A stretch of 42,581 bases of DNA from Limnohabitans sp. Rim8 (GCF_945869175.1 NZ_CAMBNZ010000014.1:1-42581); one strand, 5' to 3'; positions 25,436 to 34,386 are shown, counted from the first letter of the stretch. Made by a program: numbers and translations. Notes: generated from the letters alone by a model not told the origin.

Positions 25436-26866
25436 TCAGTTTGTTCCCAGTACCAACTGCAGCGCCAGTTGGTTGTGCCGCTCGATCAACGGCCCCATAT
25501 CCACTGTCGTAATTTCGCCTTGACTCACCACCACGCGGCCATTGACGATGGTGTAGTCGGTGTTGTCGCTGGCGCACAGCAAGAGCGCACCCACGGGGTC
25601 GTGCACCGCGCCGCCTGCCATGCTCAGGGTGTCGGTTCGGAACATCGCGATGTCGGCGCAATAGCCTGCCTTGATTTGCCCGAGTTCGTTGGCGCGGCCC
25701 AGCACCTGTGCCCCACCGCGTGTGGCCAGGCGCAGCGCGTCGCGGGGCGTCATCTCGGCGGGGCCGCGGTCACAGCCGTACACCGTGCGCCCGTCTTCGA
25801 CGCGCGGTAGCTCCATGGCCCTGCCCACTCGCGCCAGCAGCATGGCTTGGCGCGCTTCGTTCAGCAGGTGCGCCGCGTCGTTGCTGGCGCTGCCGTCCAC
25901 GCCCAGACCAATCGGCACTCCGGCGTCGAGCATTTTGCGCAGGGGCAAGATGCCGCTGGCCAAGCGCATGTTGCTGCAGGGGCAGTGGGCAATGCCGGTG
26001 CGGGTGCGGGCAAACAAATACGTGCCCTCTTCGTCCAGCTTCACGCCGTGGGCGTGCCACACATCGTGGCCCACCCAGCCCAAGTCCTCGGCGTATTGCG
26101 CAGGGGTGCAGTTGAACTTTTCTTTCGTGTACGCAATGTCGTGGTCGTTTTCGGCCAAATGGGTGTGCAGGCGCACGCTGTGGGCGCGGGCTAATTTTGC
26201 AGATTCGCGCATCAAGTCCTGGCTCACGCTGAAGGGTGAGCAGGGGGCCACGGCCACATGCGTCATCGCGCCGAAGCTGGCGTCGTGCCAGGTCTCGATC
26301 AGGCGTTGCGTTTCTTTCAGGATGGCGGATTCTTTTTCGACCACGCTGTCGGGCGGCAACCCACCTTGACTTTGGCCCACGCTCATGCTGCCGCGTGTGG
26401 CGGTAAAGCGCATGCCTATGGTGTGCGCCGCTTCAATGCTGTCGTCCAGCCGCACGCCGTTGGGGTAAATGTAAAGGTGGTCACTGCTGGTGGTGCAGCC
26501 ACTCAGCAGCAGCTCGGCCATGGCCACCTGGCCCGACACACGCACCATCTCGGGCGTGAGGCCTACCCAAATCGGGTACAGGCCTTGGAGCCAAGAAAAC
26601 AGCTCGGCGTTTTGCACCCCCGGTATCGCCCGCGTGAGCGATTGGTACATGTGGTGGTGCGTGTTGATCAGGCCCGGCACCACCACATGGTGGCGCGCGT
26701 CGATCACCTCATCGACTTGCGTGAGCAGTGCGTCTGTGTTTTCGGTGGCGGGAATCAGGCGTTCGATGCGGCCGTCGCGGATCAAAAGCGAAGCGTTTTG
26801 CAGTTCAGTCTGGGCATCGTCCATCGTGGCGATGCAACGGGCGCGGTGGATGAGCAGCGTGGTCAT
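25436..26866 (-). CDS. 8-oxoguanine deaminase-like amidohydrolase
   Basis: Amidohydrolase-superfamily deaminase of 476 residues. Metal and catalytic motifs are NTHHHMYQSLTRA (HxH site), HTHLAEND, WHAHG and GLGVDGSASND. The THHHMYQSLTRA stretch and overall length fit the 8-oxoguanine deaminase group, which also contains s-triazine hydrolases of the AtzB/TrzN type. Deamination of 8-oxoguanine yields urate directly and would feed PuuD, matching the neighbourhood. Guanine deaminase or another aminohydrolase remains possible. ATG 26866 has AGGA at good spacing. It lies 110 bases downstream of the transketolase gene on the same strand. Confidence 0.85.
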   Translation of the reverse strand: MTTLLIHRARCIATMDDAQTELQNASLLIRDGRIERLIPATENTDALLTQVDEVIDARHHVVVPGLINTHHHMYQSLTRAIPGVQNAELFSWLQGLYPIWVGLTPEMVRVSGQVAMAELLLSGCTTSSDHLYIYPNGVRLDDSIEAAHTIGMRFTATRGSMSVGQSQGGLPPDSVVEKESAILKETQRLIETWHDASFGAMTHVAVAPCSPFSVSQDLMRESAKLARAHSVRLHTHLAENDHDIAYTKEKFNCTPAQYAEDLGWVGHDVWHAHGVKLDEEGTYLFARTRTGIAHCPCSNMRLASGILPLRKMLDAGVPIGLGVDGSASNDAAHLLNEARQAMLLARVGRAMELPRVEDGRTVYGCDRGPAEMTPRDALRLATRGGAQVLGRANELGQIKAGYCADIAMFRTDTLSMAGGAVHDPVGALLLCASDNTDYTIVNGRVVVSQGEITTVDMGPLIERHNQLALQLVLGTN

Positions 26867-26976
26867 GGACTTGTCCTGGGCAAGGTGTGAAACAAGTCGC
26901 GGCCGAATCCCCTGGCCCCGTAAGAGCGGGGGAGGGCGAGCACCACGTTGCCGCGCGTCCCGGGCTGTGCAGTGGG

Positions 26977-28959
26977 TCAGATTTTAAGCAGACGCCGCGC
27001 TTCGCTCACCACGGCTTCAGCCGTGATGTTGAAAAGCTTGTACAGCGCATCGGCTGAACCGCTGGCCCCAAAGCCGGTCATGCCCACAAAGCCGCCATCG
27101 AGTCCGAGATACGCGTCCCAGCCCTGGCGCACGGCGGCTTCGATGCCCACCCGAACACCGCCGCCCAAAACGCTTTGGCGGTAAGCCATATCTTGTGCAT
27201 TGAAGAGTTCCCAGCAGGGCAGGGATACCACGGCGGTTGCAATGCCCGATGATTCCAGCTGTCCCCGTGCGGTGACGGCCAGCGCCACTTCTGAGCCCGT
27301 GGCCAGCAGCGTGACCCGACGCGGGCCGCAGGTGGCTTCTTGCAGCACATAGCCTCCACGGCGGGCCAAGTTGTCGGGCGTGTGCGTGACGCGTACCAGA
27401 GGCAATGACTGACGTGCAAAGACCAGACTAACGGGGCCGGTGCGGTGGGCCAGTGCGGTTTCCCAGCATTCGGCAGCTTCCACCGCATCAGCAGGGCGCA
27501 TGACCAGCATGTTGGGCATGGCACGCAACGAGGCCAGAATTTCCACCGGCTGGTGAGTGGGTCCATTTTTCCCGATGCCAATTGAATCGTGGCTGAACAC
27601 GAATTTGACGGGCAGGCCCATGAGCGCTGCCATGCGCATGGCGGGGCGCTGGTAATCGGAAAAAGCCAGATAAGTGACCGACAGCGGTAGCACGCCGCCA
27701 TGCGCGGCCATGCCGTTGACCATGGCCCCCATCACATGCTCCCGTACGCCGCAATGCACATAGGCACCGGTTCGGTCGTCCGCGGTGAATGCCTTCAGGC
27801 CCCGCTTGTGGCTGGTGGGCGCTTCCAGATCGGCACAGCCCACCATGCGCTCAGGGATAAGGGGCGTCAGCAGGTCGTTGATTTCAGCCGAGAGGAAGAT
27901 GCCGCTCGGCGCTGTGGGGGCCTGCAGGGCTTGCTGCTTGTAGTCCAGCAACACCTGTTGCCAACCAGCGGGCAATTCGCCACGCATCACGCGTTCAAAC
28001 TCGTCGCGCTCGGCTGCAGGCAGAGCAGCCAGCCGCGCTTGCCAGACCGCGTATTCACTCAGGTGGCGCTGTCCCGCGGCGCGCCAAGCTTGCTGCACAT
28101 CGCTGGGCATTTCAAATGGGCCATGGGCCCAGCCCAGCAGTTCGCGTGCAGCTTGGGCGTCTTCGACAAACAAGCGTGCGCTGTGACCTCCGCGCTGGCC
28201 CTGCAAGCGGGCAATGCCCTTGGCGATCACGGTGCGACAGGCCAGCAAGGATGGACGTGGGTCGGCGCGTGCGGCATCCAGCGCGGCAGATACCGCTTCG
28301 ATGTCATGCCCGTCTATCTCGAGCACATGCCAGCCCGCCACACGAAAGCGCTGTGCCACGTCCTCGCTGATCGACAAGTCGGTACTGCCGTCGTCGGTGA
28401 TCTGGTTGTCGTCCCAAAGCAGCACCAGCTTGCCCAAGTGCAGGTGCCCTGCCAGCGAGATCATTTCTTGGCCCACGCCCTCTTGCAGGCAACCGTCGCC
28501 CACAAAGGCATAAGTGAAATGGTTGACCAGACCGTTGCCAAAGCGGGCGTTCAGATACGCTTCGGCCACTGCCATGCCCAAAGCATTGGCAATGCCCTGG
28601 CCCAGTGGACCCGTGGTGACTTCGATGCCGATGGCGGGGTTGCGTTCCGGGTGGCCTTCGCAATGTGAGCCCAGTTCTCGAAAGCGCTGAATTTCTTCGA
28701 TCGGAAAGCCCGGGTAGCCCGTCAAGTGCAGCAGCGCATACAACAACATCGAGCCATGTCCATTCGACAGCACCACACGGTCGCGGTCAAACCAGTCGGG
28801 CTTTGATGGGTTGAATTTGAGGTGGCGTGTGTACAGCGCAGTGGCAATATCCGCCATGCCCAAGGGCACGCCCTGGTGGCCCTCTTGGGCTTTGACGATG
28901 GCGTCGATGGACAGAAAACGGATGGCGTGGGCCAGAGCTTGTTGGGGGTGAGTGCTCAT
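26977..28959 (-). CDS. tkt: Transketolase, full length
   Basis: Thiamine-diphosphate enzyme of 660 residues carrying two-carbon ketol units between sugar phosphates in the pentose phosphate and Calvin pathways. Seen: the N-terminal pyrophosphate domain with EGHQGVPLGMADIATALY and the ThDP motif starting FVGDGCLQEGVGQE, the pyrimidine-binding domain with YVHCGVREHVMGAMVNGMA, and the C-terminal domain. The canonical SGHPGAPMG block reads EGHQGVPLG and GDGCLMEG reads GDGCLQEG, so this is a somewhat divergent copy. The start ATG has only a weak ribosome site. The regulator at 29187 is 227 bases upstream on the same strand. Confidence 0.93.
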   Translation of the reverse strand: MSTHPQQALAHAIRFLSIDAIVKAQEGHQGVPLGMADIATALYTRHLKFNPSKPDWFDRDRVVLSNGHGSMLLYALLHLTGYPGFPIEEIQRFRELGSHCEGHPERNPAIGIEVTTGPLGQGIANALGMAVAEAYLNARFGNGLVNHFTYAFVGDGCLQEGVGQEMISLAGHLHLGKLVLLWDDNQITDDGSTDLSISEDVAQRFRVAGWHVLEIDGHDIEAVSAALDAARADPRPSLLACRTVIAKGIARLQGQRGGHSARLFVEDAQAARELLGWAHGPFEMPSDVQQAWRAAGQRHLSEYAVWQARLAALPAAERDEFERVMRGELPAGWQQVLLDYKQQALQAPTAPSGIFLSAEINDLLTPLIPERMVGCADLEAPTSHKRGLKAFTADDRTGAYVHCGVREHVMGAMVNGMAAHGGVLPLSVTYLAFSDYQRPAMRMAALMGLPVKFVFSHDSIGIGKNGPTHQPVEILASLRAMPNMLVMRPADAVEAAECWETALAHRTGPVSLVFARQSLPLVRVTHTPDNLARRGGYVLQEATCGPRRVTLLATGSEVALAVTARGQLESSGIATAVVSLPCWELFNAQDMAYRQSVLGGGVRVGIEAAVRQGWDAYLGLDGGFVGMTGFGASGSADALYKLFNITAEAVVSEARRLLKI

Positions 28960-29186
28960 GCTGCGGGCGCCGGCCGCCTTGGGCCCGGTCGCCTGTCTCC
29001 TGTGTTCTTAAACGGTAGCCGAGATTTTTGCCACCTGGATGCATGAAGGCAAGCGATGAATATTCAGGGTTGCATGAAAGTGGTTCAAGTAAAGATGTGG
29101 ACAGTTGTCGGCCACGAGCAGGTGGGTAAGCACCATCTTTCTATGCGCGTTGGTCGCATCAACCGGGTATTGGGATGGCAAGACAT
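28960..29186. other. Intergenic region between transketolase and LysR genes
   Basis: A 227-base gap with no convincing gene. It holds the upstream region of the transketolase gene; I see no clear terminator or palindrome. Confidence 0.6.
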
Positions 29187-30062
29187 TCAATTTGCTGCTT
29201 CCTCCCGCAACCATTCCACAAAACTTTTAACTTCAGGGCGTGAGGCGTGTCTAGCCGGGTAGACCATGAAGTGCGCTCGCACTTGCATGCACATGTTTTC
29301 TGCAAAAACGGGTTGCAATTTGCCGCTGGCGATCAACGATTGACCGATGCTGGTACTCTCAAGGGCCACACCGAGATTTTGGACAGCAGCATCCAAGCTC
29401 ATCATGGCCCGGTCAAAGCGCAGACCCATGCGCTCTGGGCGCTGATCACCACCGAACTTTAAAAACCATTCGGGCCACTGAACCACGCTGACGCTGGACT
29501 GGATCAGTGGCACACGCAAAAGATCTTGCGGCTCATGCAGGGCTAGGGTGCGGATGAATTCTGGGCTGGCCAAAGGCAGGATGTGTTCGGTGAAGACTGG
29601 CTCAACCTCCAGGTTGGGCCAGTTGGGCAGGCCGTAGCGTATGTCGATGTCCATCTGCCCGAGCTGAAAATCAGAATGCACATGCGAGGCCGACAGCATG
29701 AGCGAGATGTTGGGGTGCCGCTCGCCAAAGCGGGCGATGCGCGGCATCAGCCACAGGCTGGCAAAACTGGGGCTGCTGTGCACATACAGCGTGTCTTGGA
29801 CGCCATGACGCAGGTCTTCGGTCGCGGTGTTGATCGCACCCAATGCGCTGGCCACACGTTGCAGGTATTGCTGACCGGCAGGGGTCAGTTCCACGCCACG
29901 GGCCGAGCGCTCAAACAAGCGTACACCGAGCAAGCTTTCCAGCTTGGCCACCTGGTGGCTCACCGCCGATGGCGTCAGATGCAATTCTTCGGCCGCCAGT
30001 GCAAAACTCTTGCGGCGGGCGATGGTTTCAAAGGCCTGCAAGGCACTGAGTGGAGGAATCAT
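29187..30062 (-). CDS. LysR-family transcriptional regulator (GcvA type)
   Basis: Regulator of 291 residues: an N-terminal winged helix-turn-helix (SFALAAEELHLTPSAVSHQVAKLE) and a periplasmic-binding-type effector domain (VHSSPSFASLWLMPRIARF; MDIDIRYGLPNWP), the pattern of the GcvA/AmpR-like branch. ATG 30062 is chosen; TTG 30077 would add five residues. It diverges from another LysR gene of the same branch across a 221-base region that contains a 15-base inverted repeat. Likely targets are the transketolase gene downstream or the cassette beyond the second regulator; neither can be shown from sequence. Confidence 0.9.
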   Translation of the reverse strand: MIPPLSALQAFETIARRKSFALAAEELHLTPSAVSHQVAKLESLLGVRLFERSARGVELTPAGQQYLQRVASALGAINTATEDLRHGVQDTLYVHSSPSFASLWLMPRIARFGERHPNISLMLSASHVHSDFQLGQMDIDIRYGLPNWPNLEVEPVFTEHILPLASPEFIRTLALHEPQDLLRVPLIQSSVSVVQWPEWFLKFGGDQRPERMGLRFDRAMMSLDAAVQNLGVALESTSIGQSLIASGKLQPVFAENMCMQVRAHFMVYPARHASRPEVKSFVEWLREEAAN

Positions 30063-30102
30063 GGTTCGAGGATTCAATTAAACAGTTACGTTGCAAGAAG
30101 CA

Positions 30103-30117
30103 TCCAATCGGATTGGA
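30103..30117. promoter_or_regulatory. Inverted repeat between divergent LysR genes
   Basis: TCCAATC-G-GATTGGA is a perfect 7-base dyad around one base, 41 bases upstream of the minus-strand LysR start. Probable regulator-binding site, possibly autoregulatory. Confidence 0.5.
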
Positions 30118-30283
30118 AAGGAGTTTAAGTGGTTTGTCATGGCTGAGAGGTTGTATGGCCAGAGGGGATAATGTTTTAACTTTCAAGCCCAGAGCAAACA
30201 GCTGGCACAACCCACAGGCTTTTCATACTGTCCAGTTGATAAAGTGACACCCTCCTCTTATTGTTCAATCCTTTTACTTTGAT

Positions 30284-31225
30284 ATGACACTTCCTCTGCG
30301 GGCGATTGCTGTATTTGATGTGGTTGCGCGTTGCTGCAGTTTGACCAAGGCCGCGGCAGAACTGTATGTCACCCCTTCTGCTGTCAGCCAGCAGATCCAT
30401 TCACTCGAGCAGCATCTCGGCACGACCTTGCTCAAAAAGGCTGGGCGTGGCGTGGCCTTGACAGAGGCGGGTGAACGTTATTTCGAGATGATTGCGGAGG
30501 ATGTGCAGCGCATCACCGAGGCGACTCAACGTATTCGGGGCTTTCGTTCCCGTTCTGCTTTGACTGTGCGCACGACACCAACGCTTGGCAGCAAATGGTT
30601 GTTGCCGCGTTTGCAAAAATTTCTGGATGCTAACCCTGATGTCGAGTTGCGTCTGAACGCCACCACTGAGCCGACCGACTTCAGCCGAGAGGCTGTAGAT
30701 GTGGAGATTCGCCATGGGGAAGGCCAGTGGCCGGGCGTTTATGTGGAGGGCCTTGCTGAGGAAAACTTTCTGCCGGTTTGCGCGCCAAGCTATGCTCCGG
30801 CAAACAGCATGGATGCGGGCGAACTGGAGCAGCACCGTTTGATTTACTCGGTGAAAGCGCAGTTGCAATGGACGCAATGGTTTGCGTCAGCGGGTGTCAC
30901 GCCCTCTGCCGAATGGACCCGCTTGCTTTTTGACCGCAGTCACATGGCCATCGACGCTGCAGCCGATGGGCTGGGGGTCGCATTGGACAGCAATTTGATG
31001 ATGTGGCGAGAACTCCGCGAGGGCACACTGGTTTGCCCCGTGCGCAATTCGCCGCAGTTCAAGCTCACCACGCAATGGGTGGTCTGCCCTTTTGACCATT
31101 TGCGTAAGGCCAAAGTCCAACTGTTTTTGGAATGGTTGCGGCAAGAACGCTCGGAATGGCAAAACGAGCAGCGCTTGTTCACATTTTCTCCAGACGGCGT
31201 GAACGAAAGCGCTGACAAGCGCTGA
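30284..31225 (+). CDS. LysR-family transcriptional regulator (GcvA type)
   Basis: Regulator of 313 residues with the helix-turn-helix SLTKAAAELYVTPSAVSQQIHSLEQ and effector domain (VRTTPTLGSKWLLPRLQKFL; VDVEIRHGEGQWPG). It is similar in layout to the divergent LysR protein, and the two may descend from a duplication. It precedes the SAF dehydrogenase-TRAP-transketolase cassette on the same strand, separated by a 458-base AT-rich region, so it is the best candidate for cassette regulator. ATG 30284 gives the family-typical start; no strong ribosome site. The C-terminal 25 residues run past the usual end of the domain. Confidence 0.9.
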   Translation: MTLPLRAIAVFDVVARCCSLTKAAAELYVTPSAVSQQIHSLEQHLGTTLLKKAGRGVALTEAGERYFEMIAEDVQRITEATQRIRGFRSRSALTVRTTPTLGSKWLLPRLQKFLDANPDVELRLNATTEPTDFSREAVDVEIRHGEGQWPGVYVEGLAEENFLPVCAPSYAPANSMDAGELEQHRLIYSVKAQLQWTQWFASAGVTPSAEWTRLLFDRSHMAIDAAADGLGVALDSNLMMWRELREGTLVCPVRNSPQFKLTTQWVVCPFDHLRKAKVQLFLEWLRQERSEWQNEQRLFTFSPDGVNESADKR

Positions 31226-31683
31226 CATAGGGACAGGCTCCAGGCCGACTCAGCCTGATTGTTGACAGCCATCCGCTGCATCTGCCTGTGCATTGACTGG
31301 CGCAGAGCGTCCACTGGCTTGACGAGCAAGCCTTGCTTTTTGGTCTTTTCAGATCGCGCTGTCTTCCCCCCCTTGCCTTGCCGACACCAATGGCTGCAGA
31401 TCGATGCCCGTACCGGGTATGGCGTTGCACCGACTATCTTTAAGTTTTTCTAAACATAAAAATAATTTAAGTCAATGGACAAGATAAAGGCTTGAAATTA
31501 ATATTAATTAAATTTCGATTTCCTTGGGAATACTTAAATTATTTAAGTGCAACTCAAGAAAATAATCTTTAAAAATATTAATTGATTATTGAGATAATTT
31601 TCAGTTAATTATTAAATTTTATTTTTGGAAATCGATAGTTTTTGATTTAAGTAATTATTCATCATTCAAGGAAATGTCATTTT
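31226..31683. promoter_or_regulatory. AT-rich regulatory region upstream of the SAF-TRAP-transketolase cassette
   Basis: A 458-base gap without a gene. From about 31440 it is strongly AT-rich: 34 G/C bases in 180 (31501-31680) by hand count, against a GC-rich background. The octamer ATTTAAGT occurs at 31465-31472, 31541-31548 and 31645-31652; the middle copy is half of a perfect 17-base palindrome ACTTAAAT-T-ATTTAAGT (31532-31548). A promoter with operator or nucleoid-protein sites is the likely content. Confidence 0.65.
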
Positions 31684-33033
31684 ATGAACCTGGCCTCATT
31701 GCTCCAAAAGCGCGCTGCAGAAGCAGGACCTGTCCGTGTGGGCATCATCGGTGCCGGTAAATTTGGCTCCATGATGCTTGCGCAAGCTCGGCACATTGCC
31801 GGTTATCACGTTGTGGGGGTGGCAGATTTGAATGTCGCCAAAGCCCGGGAATCGCTCCAACGTGTCGGTTGGGAAGAGGATCAATACAGTGCCAAAACTC
31901 TGGGCGAGGCATACAAAACAGGTAAAACATGCATTGTGGATAACGCTGCCGCTTTAACAGAGTTCGAGGGCATCGAATGCGTGATTGAGGCCACTGGCCA
32001 CCCTATCTTTGGTGTACGGCACGCATTGCTGGCCATTGACCATGGCAAGCATGTGGTCATGGTCAACGTTGAAGCCGATGTGATGTGTGGCCCCTTGTTG
32101 GCGGCGCGGGCTAAGGCGAAAGGGGTGGTGTATTCGATGGCCTATGGGGACCAACCCGCATTCATGTGTGAATTGATTGACTGGGTCAGGTCTTGTGGTT
32201 TTGAGCTGACCGCCGCCGGCAAAGGCATGAACTTTGAGCCACGGTACCGTTATTCAACGCCCGATACGGTATGGGGGTACTTTGGATGGACTGAGGCAGA
32301 AGTCAAAGCGGGTGATTTCAACGCACAAATGTACAACTCGTTCACTGACGGGACGAAGGCGGCGATTGAAATGGCAGCCGTGGCCAATGGCACTGGATTG
32401 GATTGCCCTGATGCTGGCCTGGCCTTTTTACCCGCAGGTTTACAGGACTTGGCGAATGTCTTTAAACCCGCAGCAGACGGCGGACGTTTGGCGCGCAGCG
32501 GCTTGATCGACATCGCAGCCAGTCAAGAGCCGGACGGACGCGAGGTGCTCAACAATATTCGTTACGGCATGTTTGTGACGTTCAAGGCCCCTGACGAATA
32601 CACACGTGCTTGCTTCAAGCAGTACGGATTGTTGACTGACAAATCGGGTTGGTATGCCTCCATGTGGCGGCCTTTCCACTTGATTGGTCTGGAAACCAGT
32701 GTGAGTGTGTTGTCGGCTGTTTTGAGGGGGGAGGCCACTGGTTGCTCCAAAGAGTTCCGTGCTGATGCGGTGGCCACTGCGAAAACCGATTTGAAGGCCG
32801 GAGAAATGCTGGATGGTGAGGGTGGTTTTGCGGTCTGGGCCAATGCCATCCCCGCATCCAAGAGCCTGGCCTTGGATGCCTTACCCATCGGTTTGGCTCA
32901 CAAGGTAAAACTGATCAAGCCCGTCGCAAAAGACACTCCCGTGAGTTTCTCGGATGTCGAATTGGTGGACAACCTGGATGTGGTCGAATTCCGCAAGGAA
33001 TACACACGCACGCTGTTCAACCCGACGCTTTGA
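31684..33033 (+). CDS. NAD(P)-dependent oxidoreductase with C-terminal SAF domain (homoserine dehydrogenase-like)
   Basis: Protein of 449 residues. The N-terminal Rossmann fold (VGIIGAGKFGSMMLAQA, residues about 18-34) and homoserine-dehydrogenase-like middle part (VIEATGHPIFGVRHALLAI; VMVNVEADVMCGPLL) are followed by a SAF domain from about residue 365 (DLKAGEMLDGEGGFAVW). This family is annotated as a predicted homoserine dehydrogenase with SAF domain. It is found in carbohydrate and sugar-acid catabolic loci, and its reaction is not settled in my knowledge. It is the first gene of a colinear cassette; AAGGAAA lies upstream of ATG 31684. A SAF domain suggests binding of a sugar acid; this is inference. 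Confidence 0.85.
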   Translation: MNLASLLQKRAAEAGPVRVGIIGAGKFGSMMLAQARHIAGYHVVGVADLNVAKARESLQRVGWEEDQYSAKTLGEAYKTGKTCIVDNAAALTEFEGIECVIEATGHPIFGVRHALLAIDHGKHVVMVNVEADVMCGPLLAARAKAKGVVYSMAYGDQPAFMCELIDWVRSCGFELTAAGKGMNFEPRYRYSTPDTVWGYFGWTEAEVKAGDFNAQMYNSFTDGTKAAIEMAAVANGTGLDCPDAGLAFLPAGLQDLANVFKPAADGGRLARSGLIDIAASQEPDGREVLNNIRYGMFVTFKAPDEYTRACFKQYGLLTDKSGWYASMWRPFHLIGLETSVSVLSAVLRGEATGCSKEFRADAVATAKTDLKAGEMLDGEGGFAVWANAIPASKSLALDALPIGLAHKVKLIKPVAKDTPVSFSDVELVDNLDVVEFRKEYTRTLFNPTL

Positions 33034-33049
33034 ACGGGGTGCCTGGTTC

Positions 33050-33373
33050 ATGACAAAGGATGCCCATGTTTCTCACGCACCCGATGCGTTTGTGGTGATC
33101 GCTGAGTTTGTCGTCAAAGAGGGCTTGCTGGATGCTTTTTTGTCCCATGCGATGGACGACGCCCAGCATTCTCTGTCCGACGAAGTCGACTGTCTGCAGT
33201 TTGATGTGCTGCGCACGTCTGACAGTGGCAATGGCGTTTTGTTTTACGAGGTTTACAGGTCGAAAACAGCTTTCGAGACACACCTCGAGACCCCTCATGT
33301 GCAATGGTTTAGAAGCATTTTGGCCAAACATGTGGCGGCCGAGCGACCTGTGCGGATGTTGACGCGGTCTTGA
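33050..33373 (+). CDS. ABM-fold monooxygenase/isomerase-like small protein
   Basis: A 107-residue protein of the antibiotic biosynthesis monooxygenase (ABM, dimeric alpha-beta barrel) superfamily. It is recognised from FVVIAEFVVKEGLLDAFLSHAMDDAQHSL, the block CLQFDVLRTSDSGNGVLFYEVY, then FETHLETPHVQWF. Related proteins include YgiN (quinol monooxygenase) and LsrG, an isomerase of a phosphorylated diketone sugar in autoinducer-2 breakdown. The LsrG-like role would suit a carbohydrate cassette better, but the sequence does not decide. It starts 16 bases after the SAF dehydrogenase and is followed by a 205-base gap in which I see no gene. Confidence 0.82.
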   Translation: MTKDAHVSHAPDAFVVIAEFVVKEGLLDAFLSHAMDDAQHSLSDEVDCLQFDVLRTSDSGNGVLFYEVYRSKTAFETHLETPHVQWFRSILAKHVAAERPVRMLTRS

Positions 33374-33578
33374 GTTTGTTCATTGCTGGGGAGCCCCTTG
33401 TCATTTTCTGCAACATGGAGATCGTTGAAAAAGCAGGGCCTATTTCGAGAAGTATTGCTGCAGTGCCGCATGAAAAAAACTAAAGTAGAGATGAGTTTAT
33501 GTCGCTTGTCTTCATGTTTGAAGCTCTGGAGAATCCCGCCATTCATCATCACCTGCTCGTTAATTGAAGGAGACAAAC

Positions 33579-34328
33579 ATGCTGTTAAAAAATAAGGTCG
33601 CAGTCATCACTGGAGGCGCGGGTTTAAATGGACTGGGCTTTGCCACGGCGACCATGATGGCTGAGCAAGGCGCCAAGGTGGTGATTTTGGATTTGGAGGT
33701 GGCTGACCCCAAGGCAGCCGCAGAGCGGCTGGGATCCGGCCACCTAGGCCTGGTTGCAAACGTCACCGACAAGGCTTCTTGTGAAGCGGCTGTGGCCCAG
33801 ATCAAAGCCCAATATGGTCGCATTGATATTTTGGTCAACAACGCCGGCATCACCCAACCGGTCAAGTTTCTGGACATCACCGGTCAGGACTATGACCGTG
33901 TTCTGGATGTGAGCTTACGCGGCACTTTGTATGCTTCACAAGCCGTGTTGCCAGCGATGATTGCGCAAAACAGCGGCTCTATCGTTTGCATCTCCTCAGT
34001 ATCCGCACAACGCGGTGGCGGGATCCTCGGCGGCCCGCATTATTCGGCCGCCAAAGCCGGTGTGCTGGGTTTGGCACGCGCTATGGCGCGCGAATACGGC
34101 GGCAACAACATTCGGGTGAACTGCGTGACCCCTGGTTTGATTGCCACCGACATCAACAAAGGCAAGATTCCTGAAGACAAGCGCCAAGGCATTTTGGATG
34201 GCATCCCATTGGCCCGAATTGGCGAGCCGAACGACGTGGCCGGTTGCGTGGTTTTTTTAGCAAGCGACTTGTCCAAGTATTGCACCGGCGTGACGTTGGA
34301 TGTTAACGGCGGAATGCTGATTCACTGA
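33579..34328 (+). CDS. Short-chain dehydrogenase/reductase
   Basis: Classical SDR of 249 residues. Cofactor motif TGGAGLNGLGFA (GxxxGxG-like), the aspartate after beta-2 (VVILDLEVAD) favouring NAD(H), the structural NNAG motif, and the catalytic Ser (CISSVSAQ) with YSAAK. A near-perfect ribosome site (GAAGGAGA) precedes ATG 33579 and sets the start. In this setting it most likely oxidises a hydroxyl of the imported sugar, polyol or sugar acid; a FabG-type fatty-acid role is unlikely because of the neighbours. Substrate not readable from sequence. Confidence 0.88.
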   Translation: MLLKNKVAVITGGAGLNGLGFATATMMAEQGAKVVILDLEVADPKAAAERLGSGHLGLVANVTDKASCEAAVAQIKAQYGRIDILVNNAGITQPVKFLDITGQDYDRVLDVSLRGTLYASQAVLPAMIAQNSGSIVCISSVSAQRGGGILGGPHYSAAKAGVLGLARAMAREYGGNNIRVNCVTPGLIATDINKGKIPEDKRQGILDGIPLARIGEPNDVAGCVVFLASDLSKYCTGVTLDVNGGMLIH

Positions 34329-34345
34329 TTTCGATTTCACCCACC

Positions 34346-34364
34346 ACCACGGCAGCGCCGTGGT
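34346..34364 (+). promoter_or_regulatory. Hairpin between SDR and dctP genes
   Basis: ACCACGGC (34346-34353) and GCCGTGGT (34357-34364) form a perfect 8-bp stem with a 3-base loop AGC, 22 bases before dctP. There is no long T-run, so it is more likely an mRNA-stabilising or processing hairpin protecting the abundant dctP message than a full terminator. Confidence 0.55.
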
Positions 34365-34386
34365 TCATTTCAACCAAGGAGACATC

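Noticed and set aside
26916-26931. CCCCG/CGGGG hairpin between transketolase and the 8-oxoguanine deaminase gene as a terminator
   Set aside because: Short stem without a T-tract; could be chance in GC-rich DNA.
31259-31453. Small open frame before the AT-rich region
   Set aside because: No ribosome site, no motif, and its composition is that of non-coding sequence.
33383-33595. Possible 70-codon gene in the gap between the ABM protein and the SDR
   Set aside because: No recognisable similarity or good ribosome site, and it runs into the SDR gene start; treated as intergenic.
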